Assembly: GCA_944548615.1 (NCBI GenBank)
Contig: OX155963.1
Coordinates: forward strand, 31,461,985-31,525,984
Reading direction: 5' to 3'
Length of the DNA stretch: 64,000 nt
From: Micropterix aruncella
Taxonomy: Eukaryota; Arthropoda; Insecta; Lepidoptera; Micropterigidae
Part shown: one piece after another, positions 1-10,982 of the stretch
How the letters are laid out: the number at the start of each line of letters is the position of its first letter
How positions within the stretch are numbered: the first letter of the stretch is position 1
Made by a program: the position numbers and the translations under genes
Notes under the pieces: model-generated
Databases searched by the model: none
Seen by the model: the letters and a program-made list of their open reading frames with translations, nothing else
Told to the model about the DNA's origin: nothing

Positions 1-221
1 TTAAAGATTTTAAGCTAAATCCGAATAGTTCAGAATAGTAGTATCGGAGTTCTTCGCGTTAACATTCTATTACAAAAATTGTCTATCTTGGGTGAAACTA
101 AAATGAGCCCTTTAAATTGTCTTTACAAAGGCATTGTACCAAGTGGTATCAATAGCTGAAATCATTTTGTTTTGTCAGTCATGCTAGCATTTCTATCTAG
201 CATTATTGTTGTAAGAATGTC

Positions 222-700
222 TCATGTCCGGGATGAATGAATGGGGATTGGTATGAAAGGTAGTAAATGACAACTACTATAGTCTCTTAGTAAGTAAACG
301 TTTAGTCGAGGTTTAACGTCAGAGTTATTGTTGTTTTCGGTAGGAGTCGGGTATCCGCAATGAGTTGATCCTTCCTTAGTTGTTGGAAGTTGTCGGAGTT
401 CCATAAGTTTTTTTTTGGTTATGTTGGTGTTGGGTTTAATTTCTTGATTTTCTTTTCTTACTCTGGTGATAAGAGTAATGGGTGTAAGTTTTAGTTGGTA
501 AAAGTTTGCCTCTGCTATTGTTACTGAACGGATTAATTGATTATAGTTAACGTGAAGAAGGTTTGTTAAGTTAGGAGTTGTTGTTGTTCTAGTGGCGTAA
601 AGCTCGTAGTAGCTGGTGAATCGGGACGATTCAATCAAAATCGTTGGTTTTTCTCCCCCGATTTTTCTCTTGGGTTGGGGCTGTAACAGAAATTCCTTTT
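222..700 (-). pseudogene. Possible jockey-like LINE ORF1 (Gag-like) remnant
   Basis: A minus-strand frame stays open for about 150 codons in AT-rich DNA and ends at a stop at 222. No ATG opens it; the first listed codon is TTG. The readable stretch after a basic PKRK patch (KPTILIESSRF, then YYELYATRT) resembles the start of the RNA-binding domain of jockey-type ORF1 proteins. I see no zinc knuckle, and the tail is low in complexity (four consecutive Asn). A chance open frame is possible, so the assignment is tentative. Confidence 0.25.
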
Positions 701-730
701 TTTTGCGCTTGTGTCCCGAATTATCATTAA

Positions 731-1149
731 AGGTTACTTCTCAGGGTTTTCTATAACCTTTTTCTGTTCCGAAAATGTTGTTTATTGTTGCTTTTTGAAA
801 TCATCCAAAAATTTTCCTTAACAGCTGTCAGATGACATTAATGTTGCTATTATGGAGATATATTTATTAAAAGATAAATAAATAAATAAATGAATGACAA
901 CTAAAAATTATAATATTAATTAAAAAGAAAACCTACATAAAATTTAACTTTGATTAAAAAAAAAATTGGAAGTAAATCTACACTCTTTGCCATAGAGTAG
1001 AGACATTCGTGTTTCTGGCAATAATGAGTTGTCAAACGTGTTCGGTTAGACTCATTTCCTGTTTTAACAATGGCGGGGCAGGTGCTGTTGCTCCGCCGAG
1101 GGAGGCAGAAAGTAGATTAAACAAGAAAGCCGTAAATTAACCGCCTGGC
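731..1149. other. Unassigned AT-rich DNA
   Basis: Nothing recognised. There is a short run of AAAT tetranucleotides near 880 and no open frame worth calling. Confidence 0.4.
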
Positions 1150-1764
1150 GGTAAAATTTGTGATGTGAAGTGTGTGTGATTTATCTGGTAAGCATTTTAA
1201 TTTCATTTTGGGTAGCTTTTCCCGTAGGATCCTCGAGATTTTAACGGATTTTTCTATTGATCGCAGCTGTCGGCACCTCTGGTTTTTTTGAATAATTACT
1301 GCTGCTATATAAGTGACGAAATCGTCGCTAAATGTGACGGGAATTGCCTCCACGTCAAGGAATTTACATTCATTTCTGGAATTCTGTTATTTTTATTTGG
1401 ATGAGCACATGTGACACGCCAATAAGCGGAATTTGAAGAAGGGTGCCTGCGGGCGAATAAACACGGATACTTTACATACTCTCGTGTTTCTTTTTGTGCT
1501 GTAGTCTTTTGTGTGTCTGAGGAAAAGGGTTTTCTGAGGGCCAAACCCAATGCTCATTAATATTTGGCCCACTCTCTGAGATAGTTTTTTGAGGTTAATT
1601 TTTTTCTTTTTCAAAATTTCTTTCGGGTATCTTTTTTTTTAATATAATTAGTTTCCTTCTTTTTCTTTAAAAGGAGGTGGCGTCCTTTTACTTTGATTCT
1701 TTTGGGTTTTGGTAGTTTCTACCGTGTTTCTTCCAAACACGGAAATTAGTATTTTGCGGTTATA
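1150..1764 (-). repeat. Dispersed repeat family F, partial copy
   Basis: This stretch is, in reverse orientation, the same repeat as the 978-bp insertion at 27936-28913. Shared landmarks are the 'cggcacctctg' segment, the 'gagatagttttttgaggtt' segment and the terminal 'ggttata' at 1764. A hairpin with stem CCGTGTTT/AAACACGG at 1722-1742 lies 22 bases from that end and is kept in both copies, although the loops differ. The other end is truncated or too diverged to follow. No coding frame is evident. Superfamily unknown. Confidence 0.6.
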
Positions 1765-1923
1765 ATGGTGCCAATCAATAATAATATCTTCTATTCTAGA
1801 CGCCAACCAGTCACACAGCTACTTCCTTTATATAAACATAAGAAATACGTAATATTACGTAGTCGGCCCCCAAACGTCCTGCCAACTACGCAATATTGAG
1901 TAGTTGGCATTCAATGTGTTTAA

Positions 1924-1962
1924 TGTCCATGGTGCAAGACTCTGGGACGATCTCTTAGCAAA
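1924..1962 (+). pseudogene. LINE ORF2 C-terminal scrap
   Basis: Reads VHGARLWDDL, the same conserved segment found in the LINE tail at 39416-39450 (VHGARLWNDLPANI). The similarity stops abruptly after about 13 codons. The rest of 1765-2117 holds only a repeated 'taatattacgtagt'-type motif. Confidence 0.45.
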
Positions 1963-2117
1963 GAAGACGGTGACGAGGTAGTAGCAGCAGTGCAGGAATT
2001 TCTAGGTGATTGGAACGGAGAGTTTTTAGGAAGCGTATTTTATGTTTAGAAAAATAGATTTATCGTGTGTATACAACTAAAAGGTGACTATTTCGAAAAA
2101 TAAAAGAACATTCAATA

Positions 2118-2290
2118 AATTTTAAATCATCATTATTACTTTTTACGTAATAATGTAAAGTAATTGAGTAATAATGTAAAGAGATGTAATGTAATAATGT
2201 AAAGAGTTATGTAATAATACAATGTAATAATGTAAAGAGTTGAGTAATAAGTAATTACATTATTACAAATGTTATATCACTCATTATTAC
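2118..2290. repeat. Short tandem array of a TAATAATGTAAAG unit
   Basis: At least five imperfect copies of 'taataatgtaaag', separated by gagt/gatg-type linkers, occur here. Spacing varies, so it is a degenerate minisatellite. It ends against the candidate exon region that follows. Confidence 0.7.
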
Positions 2291-2333
2291 TTTTTATTGA
2301 GCGCCTTAGTAATGAGTATAAAATGTAACTTAC

Positions 2334-2546
2334 AGCCTCAGGATTCAGTCCGAAGTATCTGGACAGTAGAAACAAGCCCTGCCCATCGCCGGCCCTGGAC
2401 CTTTCAAAGGCAGGGCCGGATTTAGGACCCGCCCGCTTGCCGTGAGCTGCAATACAAAAATAGGTATCGCTTGTCAGAGGAAATATCGTGGAAAGAAGCG
2501 GAAAAGTAGGAAAATGACGACTCACCGCCCCAGCACGAGTGGCCAT
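2334..2546 (-). other. Candidate pair of short spliced exons (low confidence)
   Basis: On the minus strand an ATG at 2546 begins MATRAGA and is followed at once by a consensus donor GTGAGT (2525-2520). A pyrimidine-rich stretch ends in the acceptor TTGCAG, and a 113-bp GC-rich segment (2446-2334) ends in a second donor GTAAGT. The segment's base composition stands out from its AT-rich surroundings. I recognise no protein family, and joining in phase 0 reaches a stop within exon 2. It could be an exon captured by a transposon or chance splice motifs. Confidence 0.25.
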
Positions 2547-2566
2547 AGCTTAGGCAGGAGCCTGCG

Positions 2567-2860
2567 GAAAAATAATTAGTCTTTATTTTATAGAATTGAC
2601 ACAGAAATGAAAATTATCGTGCAATGAAAATCCGCTGTCTTCTCACTTTATGTTTTTAAATGTAAAATGTAGCTTTAATTTGATTATTTAACCATTTACT
2701 GACTACTTTGGATATTGCGATGAATCACCCATAGTACGCATCTATTCGAATTGGCTATTTCAATTATTAATAATATATTTATATTGATTATTCAACTTTT
2801 ACCGACTATTTTGGTTATTATGATAAATATGTTTTAGTATTCGTAAAGCAGTCTTGAAAA
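2567..2860. other. Unassigned AT-rich DNA
   Basis: No frame or repeat recognised; rich in 'gattatt' and 'gacta' motifs. Confidence 0.4.
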
Positions 2861-2865
2861 CAGAG

Positions 2866-3168
2866 ATAAATATCGAACCATATCTCTTTTACCAGTTTTC
2901 AGCAAAATTTTTGAAAAGTTACTACTTATCCGACTTGTTAATTCCTTTGCTGAAAACCAAATCCTGTCGAAAAACCATTTGGATTCAAAAAAATCTCTCT
3001 ACCCAAGATGCAATCGCCAGTTTAATTAAAAAACCGCTACTTGGGTCAGAGTGCCTGAAATCCGTGGATGATGAAATCATTTTATTCGCCGATGATACTA
3101 CACTTTTTTTTAGCGATAAAAATAAAGACACTTTGGCCCAAAGCAAAAGAAACAATAGACAGGCTTAG
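2866..3168 (+). pseudogene. LINE reverse transcriptase remnant with internal deletion
   Basis: Frame-shifted pieces of a non-LTR reverse transcriptase lie in order. First comes a segment reading ISLLPVFSKIFEKLL (finger motif before the RT core), then LSTQDAIASLI in another frame. It jumps directly to the catalytic box FADDTTLFFSDKN near 3088. The roughly 100 residues that normally separate these blocks are missing, so it is a deleted, frame-shifted relic. The plus-strand open frame begins at a non-ATG codon and has no independent meaning. Confidence 0.65.
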
Positions 3169-3289
3169 TATATGGTACCTACCAAGTTAATAAATTGTCA
3201 CTTAACGTAAAAGTAAGTGATCGCCTGAATGTAAATAGGAAAAAGAAAATTTAGGTTTCGTTTCTCAGTCTTCGGGAAAGAAAGCAGGA

Positions 3290-3420
3290 AATAAATAACA
3301 GAAAAACGATTTTACTGTGTGAAGTTTGGTGCTACAAACTTCACGCGCTAAATTCGTTTTTATATTATTTATAATGCCAAACATCCGCGAGAGTCTTCGA
3401 CTTCATAAGTAGGGTCTTCT
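3290..3420 (+). repeat. Half-copy of the Penelope-associated repeat (family D)
   Basis: Contains 'acaaacttcacgcg', 'taaattcgttttta' and 'atcttcgactt'-like blocks that also occur at 17690-18010, 33115-33310, 38640-38870 and 57560-58240. Here only one arm is present and the 'gacgtttcggcga' core is lost. Confidence 0.5.
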
Positions 3421-3649
3421 TTTATAGGCGGTGTATTCCCTTTTATAATAAAGTTCCCGAAGAAATTTTAAAGTTGCCGTGGAAACAATTTAAGTCTCGT
3501 GTTAAAAATAAACTGTATAAATAATCATTTACCAGAACACGCGCAGTTACAGCCATGCAACATGATGTCCCCCTTAAGAAAACTAAATTCGCCCAACGAC
3601 ATTTTTTTTCTAGCTGTCCGACTACATAATAGAATAAATTCGGTGAAGT

Positions 3650-3825
3650 GAAGTTAGATACCATACGAGGAAGAAATAATAAAAGTGAAGTTAGATACCA
3701 CACGAGGGAGAAATAATAAAAGTGAAGTTAGATACCATACGAGGAAGAAATAATAAAAGTGAAGTTAGATACCATACGAGGAAGAAATAATAAAAGTGAA
3801 GTTAGATACGAGGAAGAAAAATTAT
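3650..3825. repeat. 37-bp minisatellite, about 4.6 copies
   Basis: The unit starts 'gaagttagataccatacgag'. Copies begin at 3650, 3687, 3724, 3761 and 3798; the last is shortened by an internal deletion. Copies differ at only a few positions, so expansion is recent. No coding role is visible. Confidence 0.95.
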
Positions 3826-3922
3826 GACGAAATGGCTGATTGAGCTAGGAAGGAACGAAACGGAGAAATTGGTTAATTATAGTGCTCTATAAGAATACCT
3901 AACTACATAAAACTACTGCTTT

Positions 3923-4244
<322 letters not shown>

Positions 4245-4559
4245 TGTAAAACATATGTATATGTATAGATTATATGTATAAATGTATATATGAATATATG
4301 TGTATGTGAATATATGATTATTTAATATTATTATGTATATTATGTTAGTAAAATAGACTAAGTATATGTAATATCTGTGTAAATATAGAGCTACCACATA
4401 AAACAATGCTACATTATGTTACACTTAGCAACTAAAAAAAAAAAAGGAAAAAAGAATAGGTACATAAAAGTCTGCCTTAGTACGGGCATCACTCTAGCAA
4501 GGTAGATTTTAATCTTATTAACCTAGTGTTTTAAATGTGTGTGAAATATTCATAAATAA

Positions 4560-4840
4560 ATAAATTTAATGGAATTAAGGCATTCAATTGGAAGTAAGGG
4601 CGTGAGTGTAAGCCCGCTGGGTAACACTCCTGGCTATCTCGCGGTTAAGGCGTTGGCCTATTGCGGTTTTGTGGCGGAGCTAGACGGTGGACTGTTTTAG
4701 TCCTAAGTTTTCTGCGCTCAGTCCAGGGAGATAGAACCTCTAATCGTTAAAACTTCCTGAGGTGACGGGATCGCCCGCTGTAGCCGACAACTCTAGTTGT
4801 ATAAATAATCATATTATGCAACTCAATATATTAAAAAAAG
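4560..4840. other. Unassigned, locally GC-richer segment
   Basis: From about 4600 to 4790 the GC content rises. A 'gcggttaaggcgttggcct' segment superficially resembles a Pol III A box, but no B box follows. No open frame. Probably an old short interspersed repeat. Confidence 0.3.
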
Positions 4841-4850
4841 AATAAAAACA

Positions 4851-5215
4851 CGACTGCCGTTGCAGAAAGTAAACTGCCGTTACAGTAATTGTAATTATTT
4901 TTATTACGATCGCGCGTCGCTGCGCCGCCGCCGCAGTTGCCCTCGGTGCTCAAGTTATAAAAAAAAAAATGTATGAAATTTTTGTGGTTTATGTATTTAT
5001 CCATATAAATATATATATTTCCGGTACAAACAAGACAAGTAAATACAAATATTTACAAACAAGTCAATAAATTTAAAAGAATAATAAACACGGCTGCCGT
5101 TACAGGAAGTGAATTATTGTATTTGAAATTATTTTAACTACGGTTTTTTTAATAAAAATATTTGTGGTTTATGTATTTATCCATATAAATACATGTATAT
5201 TTCCGGAATGTACTC
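4851..5215. repeat. Local direct duplication (about 180-240 bp offset)
   Basis: 'tttgtggtttatgtatttat' at 4981 recurs at 5161 (offset 180), each followed by 'ccatataaata' and 'tttccgg'. 'ctgccgtt(g/a)cag' recurs at 4854, 4876 and 5094. This is a diverged tandem duplication in otherwise AT-rich DNA. Downstream 5216-5900 holds no recognisable feature. Confidence 0.7.
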
Positions 5216-5899
5216 AATTAGTGCTTTCATTTGACACTGAGCACGATATTGTATGTTAATTTATTGACATTTGGACATTTAGACAACTACTTACTTGATA
5301 TTTGGACAGGTATGGTACTCTATGACACTCGATATGACATAATAATCCTAACAATACTAAACACGTCTAAATCGGTGGAAGCTTTTAGAAGTTTTTGTGA
5401 AATAAAGAATCTATTTTAATAGATTTCTATTTGAGGATTTCGACAATATCAATTTTTCGCAGCTCTATTGACCTACTTGACTATTATTATTCCTTATTCA
5501 TTTCTTCTTGACTATTTTACAATTGCGTTTTTGTTTCTTTTAACTATTGGCTATTGACTATTATTATTATTACTGATTTGTTTGTATTTGTGTTTTTTCT
5601 TTAAAATATCTTGCCGTATGACAATTTGTGAAATTATCCAATATTTGTTTGATTATTTAGTACTATTGTCCATATGCAAATTCTACGAAATTATGTAAGA
5701 ATTTTGATTGAAAATATTGGAAAATGTTGTTTCCTCTATATAACCTAGAAAATCTGCGCTTGGATGTTCAACGTTCATACCTTGCAATACCGACGTTCAT
5801 ACCGTATACCTTAATAAGTATATATTTAAATATTATACTGGTTATTTTTGTTACTTTTTGACATAACCAAGTGTAGGAATTCCTATCAACTGGTTTGAA

Positions 5900-6180
5900 A
5901 TAAAAAGAAAAATAAATAAAAAAAAATTAAAAATAATCGGATGAAGCGTTTGGGCGCTATAGTGGAGGAATACACAAACACACACATACGCACACACACA
6001 TGCACGCACGCACAGACAAACAGAAAGACGTTCACAATATTTTCCCTCTGAATTAAATTATAATAGAACATTGAATCACTCTATTCGAGTGATTTTAAGT
6101 TTCAGGAAGGATGGCTGCTTAGTTTTGAGATGGTCGGTTGAAAGGTGAGCGTCATTAGTATAAAAATCCACTGTGATACC
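5900..6180 (-). repeat. Dispersed repeat family B, partial copy
   Basis: Contains 'gcgctatagtggaggaata', then a (CA)n-rich block, then 'ttcacaatattttcc' and a 'gttgcttag'-like block shared with 9015-9300. Family B recurs at 8790-9080, 14822-15110, 29030-29630, 30470-31060, 33535-33820 and around 39040-39960. No coding potential. Confidence 0.65.
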
Positions 6181-6414
6181 CCCAGACTTTTCCGGCAAGC
6201 AGACAAGGCCTAAACAAGGCATTTAGCGTAACGCCACATAGCGAAAATCCAGTGAAAAAGCTTCGAAATCGCGCGACGAAATAAATATGAATTTTAACCG
6301 AAAACAGGAACCACAGCCGCGGCTAAATAGTAACATAGGTTCGCGGGTAACAGATGGCGCAAGCCGCCCGCAGCTTTACGCAGAGATGATACAATTATAA
6401 CAAATAAAATATGT

Positions 6415-6702
6415 AGCCTGAGCAAATTAATTAAATCAGACCAAAAAATTCGTGTAGTTTTGAAAATTGGTACATTTATTCCTTGAGATATCCTGATAAA
6501 CATACTAAAAGTCCCCGAGGGTGGGGGGTGAGCTCGCGGGGGGGGAGGGGGGGAAAGGTCCCTTTTTTCAGTTTTTTGCTCGTATCTCGAAAACCATTAA
6601 TAATATCTTAAGAATTAATTCTACAATAATTAACTACATTAAATTTTCTACAAATTATATGTTATGCATTTTACTGTGGGATGAATACTTTAGGAGCTAC
6701 AA
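6415..6702 (+). repeat. Left terminal inverted repeat of the XPG/CXC element
   Basis: Inverted match to 8483-8781 over nearly 290 bp, with small indels. Landmarks from outside in are 'atcagacc', 'gtagttttgaaaattggtac', 'actaaaagtccccgag', a 30-bp G-rich tract, 'cagttttttgct' and 'taggagctacaa'. Confidence 0.85.
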
Positions 6703-6734
6703 TGGGTCAAATGTAAGAGAAATCCGCATAGTAA

Positions 6735-6951
6735 CCGGCGCGTGACGCGGCGCCTGTCGGCGTTCGCTTGTTCGACTCGCCCCTCTCCCAGCGCACCACG
6801 CGCTGCCTATCGGCGTCTGCGTGGCGCCCGCGTCGCGTCGTCCGGTGTGGTCTCCCCGCCAGTACGCTCACAACGCTTATACGCTGTGGTGTGTCCACGC
6901 TGCTTCTGTTCGCAAACGTGCTGTTTAGTTCGTGTCTCGCTGATTTCCATC
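6735..6951 (+). promoter_or_regulatory. GC- and CpG-rich leader upstream of the XPG/CXC gene
   Basis: About 200 bp unusually rich in CG dinucleotides for this window ('gcgcgtgacgcggcg' onward) lie between the inverted repeat and the first in-frame ATG at 6952. This is the expected place for the promoter and 5' leader. No TATA box is obvious. The listed open frame extends upstream only because it starts at a GTG. Confidence 0.4.
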
Positions 6952-8385
6952 ATGACTGATCATTGTACAATTTGTGATAAAGACGTGACTAGTGACCGCT
7001 GTGAAGTATTACAAAAAGGAATTCAAGGCTTGTTAAGTGCTAGTAAAATTAGAAAAGACGGGAAACACATCTTGCTGGCTGATGTTGAAAGTGTTATTGT
7101 TCATGGCGCTTGTAGAAAACGATATACACGAAGTAGTTCAATCATCGCCGATCTCAGGGAAGCAGGGCCATCTACGTCTTCTGATCCAAGATCTAGCTTG
7201 CGCTCATCACAGCAGTTATTCGAATTTCATTCACAATGCCTCTTCTGCACTGAAGCAATAGATGACGAATACTATGCCAAAGAAAAGAAAAAACCAAAAG
7301 AACGACGTCGTAAGATATACCTACCCTGTTCGCAGTTTACAGTTTTCTGCTACAGTTTTAGACGCTGCTAAAAAGCGGAATGATGAGTGGGGCAATAATG
7401 TTTTTCGGAGAATAACAAATGCCGGTGATCTTGTTGCTGCTGAAGGTATATACGTCGTGTTTGATGGCTACGATGATGTAAGTAACAGTACGAAAACATC
7501 GGAACAAAGAAGAAAAAGAATGGCGAAATCGTCTGTTGATATAAATTTTAATCTGACTATGAAGGTTACTGTTCAACAAGAGCATTTTCTGTCAAATGAA
7601 AAAAACAAGCGCCAACTTATTCAACGTCTCTCAGAAAAAATGCAGGCTGAGAAAATTGAGACACGAATAGCTGCAAGTGATGCTGACTGTACAATTATAC
7701 GCACTGCAATTGATAAAGCTGCAGACAATGTTGTAGTTGCTGTTGTTGGAGAAGATGTGGATCTTGTAATCCTTCTAATGGCTTTGACTCCTCCAGCAAA
7801 GGAAATATTTTTTGTCAAGTCGGGAAGGGGAAAAGTGGAAACCAGTATATATTGTTCCCAAGAACTTCAAAAACATTCATTTTGCTGTTCCATTCTATTT
7901 CTCCATAGTTTCAGTGGTTGTGATACAACCTCAGCCATTTTCAGAAAGGGCAACGCATCACTTATCAAGCTTTTTGAAAAAAATACATTAATAAAGGATA
8001 TCGCAACTGTTTTTTTATGACCCAACATCAACTCAGGACGCCATCGCAGAATCGGGAGAAAAAATGTTTCTTGCAGTATACCGTGCGCTCTACCCAGACT
8101 GATCTGAACAGCCACCGATACAAAGTTTTTTTGACATCTTGTAGCAAGCCCAAACCTGATCTTTCTTCCCTCCCTCCTACAAACCTAGAACCAATCACGA
8201 CCTTGGACCCTCCTGCTCCTGACACCTTGTTGAGTTCTATTTTCTGCCGATGCAAGAGTGGTTGTTCTGGAAAATGCAGTTGCCGAAAAGTGGGAATTAA
8301 CTGCAGTCTTCTCTGTAACGGTTGCTTAGGAGCATGTAGCAATGGAACCCCCGTCGATGTTGGTGATGAAAGACAATTTGATTGA
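6952..8385 (+). pseudogene. XPG/PIN-like nuclease with CXC tail, frame-shifted and internally deleted
   Basis: The first in-frame ATG is 6952 (MTDHCTICDKDV), opening a Cys-rich N-terminus; a second Cys pair (QCLFCTEAI) lies near 7237. The frame shifts near 7322, then continues with RSLQFSATVLDAAKKRNDEW. After DLVAAEGIY it jumps straight to VVFDGYDD, the start of an XPG/PIN-like nuclease domain. In relatives I recall, several hundred residues separate these blocks, so an internal deletion is likely. The acidic motif GEDVDLVILL and the SGCDTTSA motif are preserved. A second shift falls in a run of seven T at 8010-8016 and a third near 8100. The C-terminus carries a CXC pattern (CRCKSGCSGKCSCRK, then CSLLCNGC) and stops at 8385. 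No catalytic transposase core is seen. Not functional as it stands. Confidence 0.75.
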
Positions 8386-8441
8386 CAACTTTGTTTAAGT
8401 CGGCATACCTATGTAACGTTTTATTTTGTTCTTTTTTTTAA

Positions 8442-8447
8442 AATAAA
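8442..8447 (+). promoter_or_regulatory. Polyadenylation signal of the XPG/CXC gene
   Basis: AATAAA lies 57 bases after the stop codon at 8385 and just before the right inverted repeat, a normal position for 3' end formation. Confidence 0.55.
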
Positions 8448-8482
8448 AGGCGTAAATTATTTTTTTTATCAATTTTAATACC

Positions 8483-8781
8483 TTGTAGCTCCTAAATTAG
8501 TAATCCTACAGTAAAAATGCATATTATATAATTTGTAGGAAATTTAATGTAGTTAATTAATGTAGAAGTAATTGTGAAGATATTGTTAATAGTTTTCGAG
8601 TTACAAGCAAAAAACTGAAAAAAGGGACCTCCCCCCCCCCCTCCCCCCGCGAGCTCACCCCCCACCCTCGGGGACTTTTAGTATGTTTATCAGGACATCT
8701 CAAGGAATAACTGTACCAATTTTCAAAACTACACGAATTATTTGGTCTGATCGGCGATTTTTAGGCTAATTTGCTTAGGCT
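8483..8781 (-). repeat. Right terminal inverted repeat of the XPG/CXC element
   Basis: Inverted partner of 6415-6702. It starts 'cttgtagctcctaa', contains a C-rich tract at 8628-8670 and ends near 'taatttgcttaggc'. A short indel near 8745 is the main difference from the left arm. Confidence 0.85.
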
Positions 8782-8789
8782 AATGGCGG

Positions 8790-9300
8790 ATTTTAAATAT
8801 TATTTACGTCGCTTGTTTACGAGATATTCCAACCATAATTTTACAACGTGATTTCGGTCCAACAAGGCATCTGTGTACTGAATTTCAAGTCTCTAGCTGC
8901 AATATTTCGAGATTGAAGTATGACTAGCGTGCCCTCTGGTGGGCCGATTTAAACCACAATCTTTTTAACTCTTGCCATGCACAAATGTTACCTGCATGCC
9001 AAATTTCAGCGGAGAATGCGTTTAGGCGCTATCGTGGAGGAATACACAAAAACACACATACACACACAGAAGTGAGTACAGAATACTTTGCCGGAAAAGT
9101 AATAAAAAATCCAAATTTCTTTTTTTTTTAATTTTCATGAGCTGAATTTAAATCAAATAATTAATTTTTCATTGTGATTTTGATTGAATTGAATTAAAAC
9201 ATTAAATCACTCTAATCGAGTGATTTTATGTTTCAGGAAATATGGTTGCTTAGTTTGAGATGGTTGGACGAAGGATGAGCGTCACTAGTATAAACACGGC
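8790..9300 (-). repeat. Dispersed repeat family B
   Basis: Reverse-oriented copy: 'gatttcggtccaacaaggc', 'gtgccctctggtgggcc', 'aactcttgccatg', 'cctgcatgccaaatttcag' and 'gcgctatcgtggaggaata', followed by a CA-rich block. The following 9100-9300 segment matches 6040-6180 ('gtgattttatgtttcagg'). Confidence 0.7.
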
Positions 9301-10980
9301 CATTTGAACCTACTTCTTCCTCCGCAAGGCAGAGTTGCAACGTATCTTGTTTAAACGTAGAGCATTCCTAAATCCGACCATTGGACTCCTTCTTCACTGG
9401 AGGACATAAAATTAAAAAAAAACATCAAGGAGATGCTTATAGTTCACCCTTTCTATAATCGGGCCGAATTTGAGGGCCATGATTTTTCAAATATTGCGCC
9501 CATTTAAATTATTTAAAATGTAGAGTCTTATTGTTTGATTATTTTATATGGTCTTATATCTGTACTTTTAGTTTAAAATGCATAACGTAGCTTTTGAATA
9601 TTGCGATGATTGACAATTTGAATATTACGATGTATCTTTACTACGTACTTTTACTACATATCTCTTCGAATTACTAACTACTTCAAATATTAGGCTTCTA
9701 TTTTGATTATTTATATTTATACTTTGACAATCTAGTAGTTAATTCTCGACTACCTATGTATGTTCAGTAAAGAGTAGTAACGAGACTTACTACCTAACCC
9801 AATTATTTTGACACGTCCAAGAGCGGTCTTTAGCCGTCAATTGGACACGACGAAAATGTAATGTAATGTAATGTAGTAAGTGGCTTTTTTATTATTTTCT
9901 TCATAATCATCCCTTTAATGAACACTTTTAAGTGTATACAAAAAACTGTGTGTGTTTCTGTGTGTGTGTGTGTATGTGTGTGTTTAATCAAAGGAGGTAA
10001 TGCGTGGGCAACGCTGAATGGTCATGAATAGGGAAACAAACAAACGGAAAGTTGTGAGAGTTGAAGCCCGAAAAGGTAAACAGTAAAGAATTATAAGCAT
10101 TTGGTTGAAAATGTAAAAGAAAACTAAAATAACTTCAAAGAGCTACGGCATTTCATAAGCAAGGCAAAGTTTGGGAAATCGGCTAAACAAGCAGGTTTGT
10201 TACGAAAAAATAGACTAATATCCTAAGAAAATACTAGCGGATAATAGCGAGGCGTCCGAGGCGCCCTTTGCCCGTCACGCTCACTTCAAACGAGTCAATC
10301 CCGATTTTTCTGGAAACAGCTGTTATAGAAGATAAATACTCCTTTGGTACGCTGGATAGCTTGTACAGTAGTCACTGCCACTAACTTAGTCGTATACAAA
10401 TACATATACAAATTTGAGAAATTGACCAAGGAGTTTGTCGATAGTCTCACCGATATTTGGATAGGGCTGACCGCACTATTTGTTACCGATACACTTGAGA
10501 GTTGTCAACTAGTAGTAGGTGACAACTCTCCAGACGGGTGGAGCCGCCTTCCAGGAAGTTATGATATAACGATATCTGATAATTATTTTCCAATGGAGTG
10601 AACGCAGAGAGTTAGGGACTACACAGTCCACTAAGTCTGACTAAACCAACAAGCCCTTTAGTAGAGTCTTACCGCGAGGCACTCGAAATTGAACCCAGCG
10701 GGCCGACCTCAAGCGCTTACTACCAGATTTGGATGGATTTCTCTGTCATCCAGTCACAGATTCGATGGTCTCAGATTCGAAGTCGCTTACGCGGCCTCTA
10801 CTAATGAATGTCGTGTTAGATTACCTGAACTTAATTTATGGTTTTATGAAAGTAATACAATGAATACAAAGTAAATATTTAATTCACTACTTTATTAAGA
10901 TAATAACACTAAAAAAAATATAAAAGTACAAAAATTAAGTGTATCAATCGCGTGTCAGCAAGACATGATTGAATTAAACT
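9301..10980. other. Unassigned; simple repeats only
   Basis: Contains an ATGTA pentanucleotide run near 9855 and a (GT)n block at 9949-9990. Open frames near 10344-10601 and 10689-10874 match nothing I know. Part of 10200-10980 may be the 3' noncoding end of the Helitron relic that follows on the minus strand, but I see no CTRR-type terminus. Confidence 0.35.
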
Positions 10981-10982
10981 AT

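Larger units (their letters stand above)
6415..8781 (+). mobile_element. DNA transposon-like element with about 290-bp terminal inverted repeats; XPG/CXC gene inside
   Basis: Two long inverted arms (6415-6702 and 8483-8781) enclose about 1.8 kb with one decayed gene on the plus strand. Outer ends read 'gcctgagcaaatta' on the left and its complement on the right. The arms include matching G-rich (6519-6556) and C-rich (8628-8670) tracts. A polyadenylation signal AATAAA at 8442-8447 follows the last coding segment. I could not define a target duplication. The protein blocks (XPG-like nuclease plus Cys-rich CXC tail) recall Academ-type transposons, which I remember as carrying an XPG domain. That link is an inference, and no DDE transposase core is visible. 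Confidence 0.7.

Noticed and set aside
3650..3825. CRISPR-like array
   Set aside because: Units are contiguous 37-bp tandem copies with no unique spacers, in a eukaryotic context.
4600..4790. Possible tRNA gene or tRNA-derived SINE
   Set aside because: An A-box-like segment is present but there is no B box and no cloverleaf pairing that I can build.
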